From positions 1-29,984 of the forward strand of contig CAZHUW010000016.1 of NCBI GenBank assembly GCA_964535295.1: DNA of 29,984 nt. The letters run 5' to 3'. Each line of letters begins with the position of its first letter. Positions within the stretch are counted from its first letter, which is position 1. The notes beneath the pieces are model-generated. The model had not been told where the DNA came from and did no database searches. It worked only from the letters and a program-made list of their open reading frames with translations. The DNA comes from SB21 sp964535295. Its GTDB lineage: Bacteria; CLD3; SB21. The translations under genes and the position numbers were made by a program. Positions 7,338-15,383 of this stretch are shown here, piece after piece.

Positions 7338-8090
7338 TTAATGAACGATCACTATGGTTTTTTGAATAATATTACTTTTCAGTCCAACGCGATCTGTGGC
7401 TTGAAATGTGAACAAATAACTTCCATCCGGTGGAGCGGGGTCAACCGATACACGTTCCGTATAAACTCCGTCCCCCGCCGTTATATCGCCATTGACGCCG
7501 CTGTCATTAAGATTAAGAACCAGGTTGCTTGGAGTAGTGCGCGTAACCGATTGGATATCCGAAAGGCCTTCGGGATCAGAAACTGATACGGTGATAAGGA
7601 ACTCCGTTACCAGAGACGTATTTACTGTATCGGGCGTTGTCAGATTGTTTATAACCGGAGGATGGCCATTCGCTGGATTCTGAGAAATGATAACCATTTC
7701 TGTGATACTTCCGCTTTTACCTCTTTCAATAACCGTGATGGCGCATTTAAATTCCGACGTACTTTGCGCCAGTAAAGCGCTACGGTTCAGTATACCGGTA
7801 AAAACTAGATCGTGTGCGGCATGGTCGCCGGATAGTCCGTCATCCGCAAAATCTTTGGTAAAGGCGCTTCCGACGATGTTACCCGAAGCTGTCAATATCC
7901 TGGCCGAAACCATTAGCGTGTCGCCTTCTTTGTCATACGCGCTTACCAATATCGTATCATCGGCTGAAACGTATGCCGGCGCCTGAATGGATAATATCAC
8001 AGGAGGTTGGTTGAATGAATTGTCCTGAACATCGCGGCAACTTGCAAGTAAAACGAGAAATGCCGATGCGAAAAAACAAAAACGTATCAT
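7338..8090 (-). CDS. Lipoprotein with Ig-like, choice-of-anchor-type repeats
   Basis: This is a 250-residue protein with a lipobox ending at Cys18 (LLASC). Two similar beta-domains follow. Each carries an acidic loop: DDGLSGDHAAHDLVFTG in the first half, DSGVNGDITAGDGVYTE in the second. These are Asp/Gly-rich turns of the kind seen in choice-of-anchor and Ig-like surface proteins. No catalytic motif is seen. It is probably anchored in the outer membrane and co-expressed with the BNR protein, whose start lies 9 bases after its stop. A strong minus-strand promoter lies just upstream. A surface adhesion or carbohydrate-contact role is plausible but unproven. Confidence 0.75.
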   Translation of the reverse strand: MIRFCFFASAFLVLLASCRDVQDNSFNQPPVILSIQAPAYVSADDTILVSAYDKEGDTLMVSARILTASGNIVGSAFTKDFADDGLSGDHAAHDLVFTGILNRSALLAQSTSEFKCAITVIERGKSGSITEMVIISQNPANGHPPVINNLTTPDTVNTSLVTEFLITVSVSDPEGLSDIQSVTRTTPSNLVLNLNDSGVNGDITAGDGVYTERVSVDPAPPDGSYLFTFQATDRVGLKSNIIQKTIVIVH

Positions 8091-8117
8091 GCGCTCCGAT
8101 AAAATTAGATCTGAAAA

Positions 8118-8146
8118 AATGTAGAGAAAACGAAGTGATTTGTCAA
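8118..8146 (-). promoter_or_regulatory. sigma-70 promoter for the lipoprotein-BNR operon
   Basis: On the minus strand a perfect TTGACA (8141-8146) is followed after exactly 17 bases by TACATT (8118-8123). The -10 box ends 27 bases before the lipoprotein start codon. Confidence 0.7.
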
Positions 8147-8174
8147 CAAAGGATTTGGTCTTATTTTAATTGCC

Positions 8175-8203
8175 TTGATTCACTTTGTAAACTTGACTAT
8201 ATT
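8175..8203 (+). promoter_or_regulatory. sigma-70 promoter for the GH57 branching enzyme gene
   Basis: TTGATT at 8175-8180 is followed after 17 bases by TATATT at 8198-8203, 34 bases ahead of the start codon. It is divergent from the lipoprotein promoter in the same 147-base gap. Confidence 0.6.
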
Positions 8204-8237
8204 TTTTTCATCGTTCTGACCACCCTTTGAGGCATCC

Positions 8238-9980
8238 ATGAAAAGGCATTCCCTCGGTAATTTCGTATTGGTTTTACATAGTCATTTGCCGTTTGTCATG
8301 CATCACGGCAAATGGCCGCACGGTATGGAATGGCTTTTCGAGGCGGCCTCTGAAACCTATATCCCTCTGCTTAATGTACTTAATGAACTCCGCGCCGAAG
8401 GCAAACGTCCCAAGCTGACCATCAGCGTAACGCCGGTTCTGGCGGAACAATTGTCGCACCCAATGTTTGTGACGGAATTCATTCAATATCTTGATGACGA
8501 AATTCAGCGTGCGCATGAGGATATGGCGCTTTTTCATCATGATCAGGCCGAAAGACCGTTGCTACCATTAGCTTTCTTTTGGACCGAGTTTTATAAGAAC
8601 ATTAAACACGATTTTACGGTCAAATACCGTAAAGACCTTATAGGTGCGTTCCGTGAATTGCAGGATGGCGGATGTCTGGATATTATCACGTGCGGCGCTA
8701 CGCACGGGTATTTTCCCCTGCTCGGCCTCGACTCCAGCATTCAGGCCCAGGTTAAAATGGCAATCAAAACCCATGAAAAACATTTCGGGAAAAAACCTCG
8801 CGGCATATGGATACCGGAATGCGCGTACCGCCCCCGTTATTTCTGGAAACCGATCGTCTCCTCTGCTTTAGGCGATGTGCCCTATTCCCGCAAAGGCGTC
8901 GAGGAAATATTAGAAGAGAATCACCTCCAGTATTTCATCGTGGACTCTTCACTGGTGGAAGGCGGTAAGGCACTTGGGATCTATCTGGGACGTTTCGAAA
9001 ATCTGCGAAAACTACTGCAGCAATTCGATAAGGACGTCCAATTCAAAACCGTTCCGGACGGTTCGCATTCGGTCTATGAGGTTTATCGGGCTAAATCCTC
9101 ACACGAGTCAAAATCCGACTCCGTAGCGGTTTTTGCGCGGGACGTCGAAACGTCCATGCAGGTATGGAGCAGCGAACAGGGTTATCCCGGCGGAGAATGG
9201 TATCTCGATTTTCACAAAAAACACCGGCAAAGCGGCCATCGTTATTGGCGCGTAACCAGCCTTCAGGCGGATCTCGGCCTCAAAACCATTTATCAACCTG
9301 ACCGGATCGAGTCGGCGCTCGATACCGATGCCGATCACTTCGTTGCATCGATCCGAACGGCATTGCAGAAATTCAAAGACACGCATGGGTACGAAGGAAC
9401 GCTTACGGCGCCGTTTGACTCCGAACTCTTCGGCCACTGGTGGTTCGAAGGCCCGGCTTTCCTGAAAAAAGTCTTTGAGCGTCTTTCTGAGAATGAAGAC
9501 ATCAACGTCATGCATTGCGCGCAGTCCGTCACGGAACATCCTCCTGAAAAGATCATCGCGATGCCCGAAGGCTCGTGGGGCGCCGGAGGCAACCATTATG
9601 TGTGGATGAATCACGATGTGGCCTGGATGTGGTCGTATATCTATGATGATGAAATGGATATGCGTTCTGCGGTAAAACAATGGAATCACTCCAATGATCA
9701 TGAATGGACTGCAATAGTAAAACAAATGGCGCGCGAATTACTTCTCCTCCAGGCATCGGACTGGCCTTTTCTTATCAGTACCCAATCTGCCACGGATTAT
9801 TCGACCGAACGATTTCTGACCCACCACGATTGTTTCGAACGTTTGTCCACACTGGCTATGAAAAGATCTGAAGGCGCAAATCTGACCGAGGATGAGAAGA
9901 ACTGGATGGCCACTATCCAGTCCCAGGATTATTTGTTCGATGAGGAATTGATCGACCTTAGCTGGTTCCTCAAAGACTGA
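8238..9980 (+). CDS. GH57 1,4-alpha-glucan branching enzyme
   Basis: This 580-residue cytosolic enzyme belongs to glycoside hydrolase family 57. The N-terminal barrel opens with FVLVLHSHLPFV. The catalytic nucleophile is Glu194 in GIWIPECAYRP. The acid/base is Asp394 in TAPFDSELFGHWWFEGP. The helical DUF1957-type C-terminal region contains the Trp-rich SWGAGGNHYVWMNHDVAWMW segment. This architecture matches the Thermus/Thermococcus-type branching enzymes, which create alpha-1,6 branches in glycogen. It is slightly longer than the 520-residue Thermus protein. It appears to be monocistronic, with its own promoter and no other glycogen genes beside it. Assignment is strong; amylase or 4-alpha-glucanotransferase activity is less likely. 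Confidence 0.88.
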   Translation: MKRHSLGNFVLVLHSHLPFVMHHGKWPHGMEWLFEAASETYIPLLNVLNELRAEGKRPKLTISVTPVLAEQLSHPMFVTEFIQYLDDEIQRAHEDMALFHHDQAERPLLPLAFFWTEFYKNIKHDFTVKYRKDLIGAFRELQDGGCLDIITCGATHGYFPLLGLDSSIQAQVKMAIKTHEKHFGKKPRGIWIPECAYRPRYFWKPIVSSALGDVPYSRKGVEEILEENHLQYFIVDSSLVEGGKALGIYLGRFENLRKLLQQFDKDVQFKTVPDGSHSVYEVYRAKSSHESKSDSVAVFARDVETSMQVWSSEQGYPGGEWYLDFHKKHRQSGHRYWRVTSLQADLGLKTIYQPDRIESALDTDADHFVASIRTALQKFKDTHGYEGTLTAPFDSELFGHWWFEGPAFLKKVFERLSENEDINVMHCAQSVTEHPPEKIIAMPEGSWGAGGNHYVWMNHDVAWMWSYIYDDEMDMRSAVKQWNHSNDHEWTAIVKQMARELLLLQASDWPFLISTQSATDYSTERFLTHHDCFERLSTLAMKRSEGANLTEDEKNWMATIQSQDYLFDEELIDLSWFLKD

Positions 9981-10002
9981 TTTCCGATATTTTTTAAACT
10001 GC

Positions 10003-10031
10003 TTGAATTTTCACTGCATATAAATTATTTT
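10003..10031 (+). promoter_or_regulatory. sigma-70 promoter for the gapped outer-membrane protein gene
   Basis: TTGAAT at 10003-10008 is followed after 17 bases by TATTTT at 10026-10031. The start codon lies 33 bases further on. Confidence 0.5.
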
Positions 10032-10064
10032 AGTTCATTACAAACTTAACATAGGAGATGTTTT

Positions 10065-10324
10065 ATGAAACGTTTTACCATTGTATCCGCAGCAATTTTG
10101 CTGAGTTTGGCCCTTTTATCATCAAATTCTTTCGCTCAGATCGGGCTTAAATTCGGTCCCAGAGTAGGGACCGATACCAAAGAAGGCGATCTTTTTGCAG
10201 GCGCACAGGTCGAAGCTAAGATCCTGATGATCACTTTGGCTCCAAACATCGAATATGTTTTTGTTAAAGACGCAAAACAGTACAATCTGAATTTGGATGC
10301 GCAATATACCGTGTTCGGCGTTGG
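10065..10324 (+). CDS. Outer-membrane beta-barrel protein, cut by an assembly gap
   Basis: Only the first 86 or so residues are readable before the run of N. A clear signal peptide (MKRFTIVSAAILLSLALL, cleavage after SFA) is followed by alternating polar/hydrophobic strands (QIGLKFGPRVGTD, then MITLAPNIEYVFV, then NLNLDAQYTVFG). This is typical of a small outer-membrane porin-like barrel. GGAG precedes the ATG and a promoter lies upstream. The end of the gene is missing, but a terminator lies 12 bases beyond the gap. If the true gap is close to its nominal size the protein would be unusually short for a barrel, so the gap is probably longer than shown. Confidence 0.7.
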
Positions 10325-10424
10325 NNNNNNNNNNNNNNNNNNNNNNNNNNNNNNNNNNNNNNNNNNNNNNNNNNNNNNNNNNNNNNNNNNNNNNNNNNNN
10401 NNNNNNNNNNNNNNNNNNNNNNNN
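10325..10424. other. Assembly gap (100 N)
   Basis: Exactly 100 N bases interrupt the outer-membrane protein gene. Exactly 100 is a conventional placeholder for a gap of unknown size, so distances across it should not be trusted. Confidence 0.98.
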
Positions 10425-10435
10425 AGTCGATCCAT

Positions 10436-10467
10436 AAAACGAGATCAATTACGTTGATCTCGTTTTT
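10436..10467 (+). terminator. Rho-independent terminator after the gapped barrel gene
   Basis: AAAACGAGATCAA (10436-10448) pairs perfectly with TTGATCTCGTTTT (10454-10466) around a 5-base loop and continues into further T residues. Confidence 0.88.
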
Positions 10468-10518
10468 GTTTGTTTAACGTTCATTCATAGCAATACATTT
10501 CGAATAAAAGGAGTACCC

Positions 10519-11691
10519 ATGGCCGCGAAGTTCAAAGGCGTTGATTATATCGAGATCGATTCTTTATTGTCCGACGAGGAAAAATTGACGCGCGACACCG
10601 TACGCGAATTCGTTGATAACAAGATCCTGCCCGTGATCGAAGAACACAACCGTAATTGTACATTTCCGATGGATCTGGTCGGACAGATGGCGGAGTTGGG
10701 CGTATTCGGTGCCAATTTGCCTGAGCAATACGGCTGCGCCGGTATGAATAATGTGGCTTACGGCCTGATCATGCAGGAGTTGGAACGCGGCGATAGCGGA
10801 GTACGAAGTTTTGCCTCGGTGCAAGGCGCATTGGTCATGTACCCAATATTTGCATACGGCACGGAAAAGCAAAAACAATATTGGTTGCCGCAGCTTGCGG
10901 CCGGCGAGAAGATCGGTTGCTTCGGTCTTACGGAACCGGATAATGGATCGGATCCCGGCGGAATGAAAACGCGCGCTGTCAAAGACGGGAAACATTATAT
11001 CCTGAACGGCGCCAAGATGTGGATCACCAACGGCACGATCGCCGATGTGGCAGTGGTATGGGCCAAACTGGACGGCGAGATCCGAGGCTTTCTAGTTGAA
11101 AAAGGAACACCCGGTTTTACCGCGCCGGAAATGAAAGGTAAATTCTCACTTCGCGCATCGATCACAAGCGAATTGGTTCTGCAGGATGTAAAAATCCCTG
11201 AAGAGAATATCCTTCCTCACGGTTCAGGGCTCAAAGCGCCATTGGGATGCCTCACTCAGGCGCGTTACGGGATCGCTTGGGGCGCACTGGGCGCAGCTAT
11301 GGCCTGTTACGATGCGTCTTTAAATTATTCGATCAACCGTATTCAGTTCGACAAACCCATTGCCGGTTTCCAGTTGATCCAGGAAAAACTGGCTTACATG
11401 ATCACCGAGATCACCAAAGGACAATTGCTCGTTCTTCAATTGGGGCGTCTGAAAGACAAAGGAACGATGAAATTCAATCAGGTCTCCATGTCCAAACGAA
11501 ATAACGTTTACATTGCTCTTGAGATCGCCCGTATGGCGCGCGACATTCACGGAGCGAACGGCATCATTGACGAGTACCCGGTGATCCGTCATATGATGAA
11601 TCTTGAATCGGTAAAAACGTACGAAGGGACGCATGACATTCATACGCTGATCATCGGCGAGAGCGTCACCGGTATCCCGGCTTACAAATAA
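10519..11691 (+). CDS. Acyl-CoA dehydrogenase, glutaryl-CoA dehydrogenase type
   Basis: This 390-residue FAD flavoenzyme shows the full acyl-CoA dehydrogenase fold. FAD/substrate motifs are GCFGLTEPDNGSDPGGMKT and KMWITNGTIADV. The catalytic base is Glu369 in TYEGTHDIHTLIIG, equivalent to Glu370 of human glutaryl-CoA dehydrogenase. The segment VRSFASVQGALVMYPI places Arg96-Ser97 where glutaryl-CoA dehydrogenases bind the distal carboxylate. It would oxidise and decarboxylate glutaryl-CoA to crotonyl-CoA in lysine/tryptophan or aromatic degradation, passing electrons to electron-transfer flavoprotein. AAAAGGAG precedes the ATG. No other pathway gene is adjacent. Family is certain; glutaryl specificity is likely but not proven. 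Confidence 0.85.
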   Translation: MAAKFKGVDYIEIDSLLSDEEKLTRDTVREFVDNKILPVIEEHNRNCTFPMDLVGQMAELGVFGANLPEQYGCAGMNNVAYGLIMQELERGDSGVRSFASVQGALVMYPIFAYGTEKQKQYWLPQLAAGEKIGCFGLTEPDNGSDPGGMKTRAVKDGKHYILNGAKMWITNGTIADVAVVWAKLDGEIRGFLVEKGTPGFTAPEMKGKFSLRASITSELVLQDVKIPEENILPHGSGLKAPLGCLTQARYGIAWGALGAAMACYDASLNYSINRIQFDKPIAGFQLIQEKLAYMITEITKGQLLVLQLGRLKDKGTMKFNQVSMSKRNNVYIALEIARMARDIHGANGIIDEYPVIRHMMNLESVKTYEGTHDIHTLIIGESVTGIPAYK

Positions 11692-11776
11692 AGCAACTTA
11701 AGATGCTTCGGCAACGTAGTACCTTTGCATAGCTGAATCAACGGTTTTCTGGCAATAAAACTGCAAAGATCTTCTT

Positions 11777-12202
11777 ATGAAAATGTGCCCGACCTGCACA
11801 ACGAATAATGTGGATGAGGCTGAACAATGCGAGCGTTGCGGGTACGTATTTCCGGCGCCTAAACGGACTTATAATTATCCAAAAGATATCATCACGCACG
11901 CAAAGGATCATCCGCCGTCGACACGCGCTAAAATAGCTATGTCGCTTGGTGTTGCCGGTATGGCATCGGTTTTTTTTGTAGTCTTTTGTGCCCCGGTCCC
12001 GGGGATCATGGCAATCATTTTCGGAAATCAGGAATTAAAAGCGTTGAAAAAAGCGCCATATTCTTCGAAGGGCGAAACGTATGCAAATATCGGCGTGTGG
12101 GGAGGATGGATTTCGACAACGATAGGATTACTGATGATCGGATTGGGTACCACAGTGACGCTGTGGTTCTATAATTGGTTCAAAGAAACTTTTATCTATT
12201 AG
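11777..12202 (+). CDS. Zinc-ribbon DUF4190 membrane protein
   Basis: This is a 141-residue protein. The N-terminus is a zinc ribbon with CPTC (4-7) and CERC (18-21). A Pro/Lys-rich linker follows, then two hydrophobic segments (about 54-80 and 105-130) flanking FGNQELKALKKAP, the typical DUF4190 arrangement. It is a small inner-membrane protein of unknown function. It begins 85 bases after the acyl-CoA dehydrogenase. Its stop is only 12 bases from the convergent panB stop, and no terminator hairpin is evident between them. Met3 is an alternative start. Confidence 0.75.
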   Translation: MKMCPTCTTNNVDEAEQCERCGYVFPAPKRTYNYPKDIITHAKDHPPSTRAKIAMSLGVAGMASVFFVVFCAPVPGIMAIIFGNQELKALKKAPYSSKGETYANIGVWGGWISTTIGLLMIGLGTTVTLWFYNWFKETFIY

Positions 12203-12214
12203 TTGACGCTCTCA

Positions 12215-13030
12215 TTAATACGACTCATTTTCTCCAGGAAAAGATCCCCGTTTCACATCCTCCCGGTATTTCGTAAATGCGTGACGCATAATCTTTCCTA
12301 ATTCCGCATACCGCCTTACAAACCGAGGATGAAATTTTTCATACAATCCCAGCATATCGTGCGATACGAGGATCTGCCCGTCACAAAACGCGCCCGCGCC
12401 GATGCCGATCGTCGGAACTGAAATGGATTTCGATATCTTTTTTGCTAAGGAGGCCGGTATCTTCTCCAGCACCAGCGCGAATATCCCTGCCTGCTCTAAT
12501 GCCTTAGCGTCTTTTACGATCTTCTCTGCTTCGGCTTTTTCTGTTCCCCGTGTGCGGTAGGTGCCGAATTTATGGATTGACTGCGGCGTCAATCCCAGAT
12601 GCCCCATGACCGGTATGCCGATTTCAACCAACCGTTTGATGGTTGGAAGGAACTCGATGCCGCCTTCCAGTTTAACCGCCTCAGCATGGCTTTCTTTCAT
12701 AAAACGGCCCGCGTTGCGGATCGCTTCTTCAATACTTACATGGTAGCTCATGAACGGCATATCGGCGACGACCAGCGCACGTGTGACCGACTTCGTTACC
12801 ACCCGTACATGATACAGCATTTCCTCCATGGTCATAGGCAGCGTCGTCGCATTACCTGCAAACACCGTACTAGCCGAATCGCCGACGAGGATCACATCGA
12901 TCTCCGCCGCATCCAGTAAATTTGCCATGATATGATCGTATGCAGTCAGCGCAGTAATTTTTTCGCCGGCCTGTTTCATTTTACGCAGCTGTTCTGTCGT
13001 GATTTTTGATATAGTCTTGTGTGTAGACAT
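12215..13030 (-). CDS. panB: 3-methyl-2-oxobutanoate hydroxymethyltransferase
   Basis: This 271-residue enzyme is the first committed step of pantothenate and CoA synthesis. It transfers a hydroxymethyl group from methylenetetrahydrofolate to alpha-ketoisovalerate, giving ketopantoate. Family motifs are LVGDSAS (metal-binding Asp), MPFMSYHVS, VKLEGG, GHLGLTPQS, and TIGIGAG followed by DGQILVSHDMLGLY. The ATG at 13030 is preferred over the TTG one codon earlier because GGGG lies five bases before it. It is the last gene of the minus-strand run. A terminator-like hairpin ends right in front of its ribosome binding site. No panC or panD is beside it. Confidence 0.95.
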   Translation of the reverse strand: MSTHKTISKITTEQLRKMKQAGEKITALTAYDHIMANLLDAAEIDVILVGDSASTVFAGNATTLPMTMEEMLYHVRVVTKSVTRALVVADMPFMSYHVSIEEAIRNAGRFMKESHAEAVKLEGGIEFLPTIKRLVEIGIPVMGHLGLTPQSIHKFGTYRTRGTEKAEAEKIVKDAKALEQAGIFALVLEKIPASLAKKISKSISVPTIGIGAGAFCDGQILVSHDMLGLYEKFHPRFVRRYAELGKIMRHAFTKYREDVKRGSFPGENESY

Positions 13031-13040
13031 CAATACCCCT

Positions 13041-13073
13041 AAAAAATTAAAAGCGAAGTTGGCCTTCGCTTTT
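13041..13073 (-). terminator. Terminator or attenuator between mnmA and panB
   Basis: On the minus strand AAAAGCGAAG (13064-13073) pairs with CTTCGCTTTT (13049-13058), followed by TAATTTTTT down to 13041. The T tract runs into the GGGG that serves panB. No separate panB promoter is obvious after it, so panB may depend on read-through. Confidence 0.75.
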
Positions 13074-13099
13074 ATGTTTGATAAAGTAGTTTCTTTTTA

Positions 13100-14233
13100 T
13101 TATACCAATTCCGGAATTTGTTTTAATATTTTATCAATAATACCGCCGCCCAGAACCTCATCTTCATGATAGAAGACCACGGACTGACCCGGTGTGATCG
13201 CATGCTGAGCTTCATCAAATTCGACCTGGACCTCGCCGTTCTCGTTTACCGATAGGGTACCCGCATGTCCGATGTCGTTATACCGGATCTTCGCGGTCAC
13301 CCGAATTTTGCCGTCAATTTTTTCATGACGGATCAGATTAACTTCCGAGGCGGTCAATCCGTCTGCAAGAAGATCCTTCTTTGAACCGACATAAATGATA
13401 TTGTTTTTGGCGCTGATCTCGGTCACGTACACCGGTGAATTCATGGCCACGCCAACACCGCGACGCTGGCCTATCGTGTAAAAAGCATATCCGTCATGTT
13501 CCCCGACCACCTCACCGCTCTCCGTCATGATCTTGCCGTGCGCCAGTTTGTTCTCGAGGCCATCAACTTTTTCTTTAAGAAAACGATTGTAATTGTTGTC
13601 CGTGATAAAACATATCTCCTGGCTTTCTTTCTTCTTTGCGGTTCGCAATCCCGCTTTGGCGGCATATTCGCGAACTTCATCCTTGGTCATTTCACCGATC
13701 GGAAACAATGTCATCGCCAGCGCGTTTTGCCGTATACCCCATAATGCATATGACTGGTCTTTTTTCAGATTGTAACTTTTCCTTAAAGTGTATTTTCCGG
13801 TGGTTTCATCGAAAACCGAGCGCGCATAATGGCCGGTGGCCACATAATCGGCGCCAAGATGTTTGGCTTTGGTCAGGAAAGTTCCCCATTTGATATGTTT
13901 ATTGCACATGACGCAAGGATTGGGTGTCCGCCCTTCAAGATATTCATTCACAAAATTATCGATGACGGCCTTGCCGAATTCTTCGCTCAGATCCCACACA
14001 AAATGCGGCGCACCTATCTGCTCGCAAACGACTCGGGCGTCATGAACGGTATCGATCGAACAGCATCCGCTTTCCCGGTTCACTCCGCCGATATCGTCAT
14101 AGTTCCACAATTTCATCGTGACACCGATGATGTCATATCCTTGTTCTTTCAGCAGAGCCGCCGATACGGAACTGTCGACGCCGCCGCTCATGGCAACGAC
14201 AACCGTTTTTTTATTTTTAATAAGTATCTCCAT
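13100..14233 (-). CDS. mnmA: tRNA-specific 2-thiouridylase MnmA
   Basis: This 377-residue enzyme makes the 2-thiouridine at wobble position 34 of Lys, Glu and Gln tRNAs, using ATP activation and a persulfide sulfur. The PP-loop is SGGVDSS at 16-22. The catalytic cysteines are Cys107 in GRTPNPCVMCN and Cys208 in ESQEICFI. GYAFYTIGQRRG marks the central tRNA-contacting domain. Length is normal. It starts 9 bases after the preceding barrel gene without an obvious ribosome binding site, so translational coupling is likely. Assignment is secure. Confidence 0.96.
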   Translation of the reverse strand: MEILIKNKKTVVVAMSGGVDSSVSAALLKEQGYDIIGVTMKLWNYDDIGGVNRESGCCSIDTVHDARVVCEQIGAPHFVWDLSEEFGKAVIDNFVNEYLEGRTPNPCVMCNKHIKWGTFLTKAKHLGADYVATGHYARSVFDETTGKYTLRKSYNLKKDQSYALWGIRQNALAMTLFPIGEMTKDEVREYAAKAGLRTAKKKESQEICFITDNNYNRFLKEKVDGLENKLAHGKIMTESGEVVGEHDGYAFYTIGQRRGVGVAMNSPVYVTEISAKNNIIYVGSKKDLLADGLTASEVNLIRHEKIDGKIRVTAKIRYNDIGHAGTLSVNENGEVQVEFDEAQHAITPGQSVVFYHEDEVLGGGIIDKILKQIPELV

Positions 14234-14242
14234 TGTCTATTT

Positions 14243-14893
14243 CTAGAAATTCATGTGGAAGCCGAGCTGGAAATTATCAAACTTTTTTCTGAGACCTAAA
14301 TGATGCTCAAATCTCAAAAATTGATATTTCAGATCGAGCCCATAAGCGCTTTGTCCCGGCTTTCCAAAATCAGCGCCAAATCCTATCGAACCCGTTGGGG
14401 CAAATTGACTCGTATTTAAATCAAAATTGGTAATACTATCCAGCTTGGATCTCTTAATGTCACCGTCCAAATACCAAGCTTTTACTGCTCCAACAGATAA
14501 ACTGATAAACGGGCGCAACGTATTTGAGATACTCTCACCAAGAATTCTTCTCTTAATGCTAAATTGTAAAGGCAAAACAAGGATGGTCTCGGAATTTATC
14601 GTAACAGGAAATCCCGTAACAGGGTCAATGGCCTGTTGTTCGTCCTTGCCCCGCACCCAAAACATGTCGAGAGAAGTAGTAAAAAACGTGTATTTTGCGA
14701 TCTTATAATTGTACAAACCCCCAAGAATAAAACCTTCTGAAGAAATCTGCACATTAAATCCCCAGCCGCCGCGAATCTTCTGTTCACCCGATTCATAATT
14801 TTGTTCGTACGGGTCCGATTCGGCTTCGGCCTGCGAAAAAATCTGCCCTGATACACACGCTAAAAACACGACACTTAAAAGATATTTTTTCAT
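14243..14893 (-). CDS. Outer-membrane beta-barrel protein
   Basis: This 216-residue protein has a signal peptide (MKKYLLSVVFLACVSGQIFSQ) and a run of amphipathic strands such as GGWGFNVQISSEGFILGGLYN and GLDLKYQFLRFEHHLGLRKKF, ending in the terminal-Phe motif LGFHMNF. Outer-membrane placement is therefore likely. The ATG at 14893 is chosen over the upstream GTG because AAGAAGG sits eight bases before the ATG but abuts the GTG. It lies between the RsbW-like ATPase (22 bases upstream) and mnmA (9 bases downstream). Function is unknown. Confidence 0.72.
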   Translation of the reverse strand: MKKYLLSVVFLACVSGQIFSQAEAESDPYEQNYESGEQKIRGGWGFNVQISSEGFILGGLYNYKIAKYTFFTTSLDMFWVRGKDEQQAIDPVTGFPVTINSETILVLPLQFSIKRRILGESISNTLRPFISLSVGAVKAWYLDGDIKRSKLDSITNFDLNTSQFAPTGSIGFGADFGKPGQSAYGLDLKYQFLRFEHHLGLRKKFDNFQLGFHMNF

Positions 14894-14915
14894 TAACAAC
14901 ACCTTCTTTAAGGTT

Positions 14916-15383
14916 TTATGAATGTTTTATTTTTTTGATGATCTTGACTTCCGTACCAAATTCGCTGACTTGAAACTGAACGTCATCCATAATGGATTTC
15001 AAAATAAATATACCCCGTCCGCTTTCTTTCAGCAGGTTTTCAGGATCGAGAGGGTTGCCGATGGCGAGCGGATCAAAACCGGGACCCTGATCCTTTATAT
15101 ATACACATATTTCATTATCATCAAAATAAAAACTGATCGTAACCTTTTTCTTGTGATCGAATTTGTTGCCGTGAATGATCGCATTGTTCGTCAACTCCGT
15201 AATGGCGATCGCCAGGTTGTCCTTGTCATCCTCGAGAATATCGTGCTGTTCGGCTACTTTTTCAGTTAGCTCTTCAACTTCGCTGAGTTTTTCAAGTAAA
15301 CTCGGTATGACAAGCTGATAGTCGGGTGCTCTTTTTTGATCCTTCGGTATATGATTCACGGATAAATCCTTATTTTGTTCCAT
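14916..15383 (-). CDS. RsbW-like serine kinase/anti-sigma ATPase
   Basis: This 155-residue single-domain GHKL ATPase is of the HATPase_c_2 type. The N box is ITELTNNAIIHGN (Glu63, Asn66). The G1 box is DQGPGFDP at 98-105. The G2 box is GRGIFILKS starting at 122. There is no HisKA domain, so it belongs with RsbW/SpoIIAB anti-sigma kinases, which bind a sigma factor and phosphorylate a STAS antagonist. A STAS gene lies in the same run at 19838-20182. The ATG at 15383 is chosen because AGGAGA precedes it; the longer frame runs into upp. It overlaps the 3' end of upp by 14 bases, implying translational coupling. Family is solid; sigma target unknown. Confidence 0.82.
   Translation of the reverse strand: MEQNKDLSVNHIPKDQKRAPDYQLVIPSLLEKLSEVEELTEKVAEQHDILEDDKDNLAIAITELTNNAIIHGNKFDHKKKVTISFYFDDNEICVYIKDQGPGFDPLAIGNPLDPENLLKESGRGIFILKSIMDDVQFQVSEFGTEVKIIKKIKHS

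Noticed and set aside
9108..9725. 205-codon open frame on the minus strand opposite the branching enzyme
   Set aside because: It lies wholly inside the GH57 gene, whose motifs are complete, and its translation has no recognisable domain.
11692..11776. Inverted CTTTGCA / TGCAAAG pair before the zinc-ribbon gene, considered as a riboswitch or small RNA
   Set aside because: The match is only seven bases with a large loop, and no known riboswitch core can be recognised.
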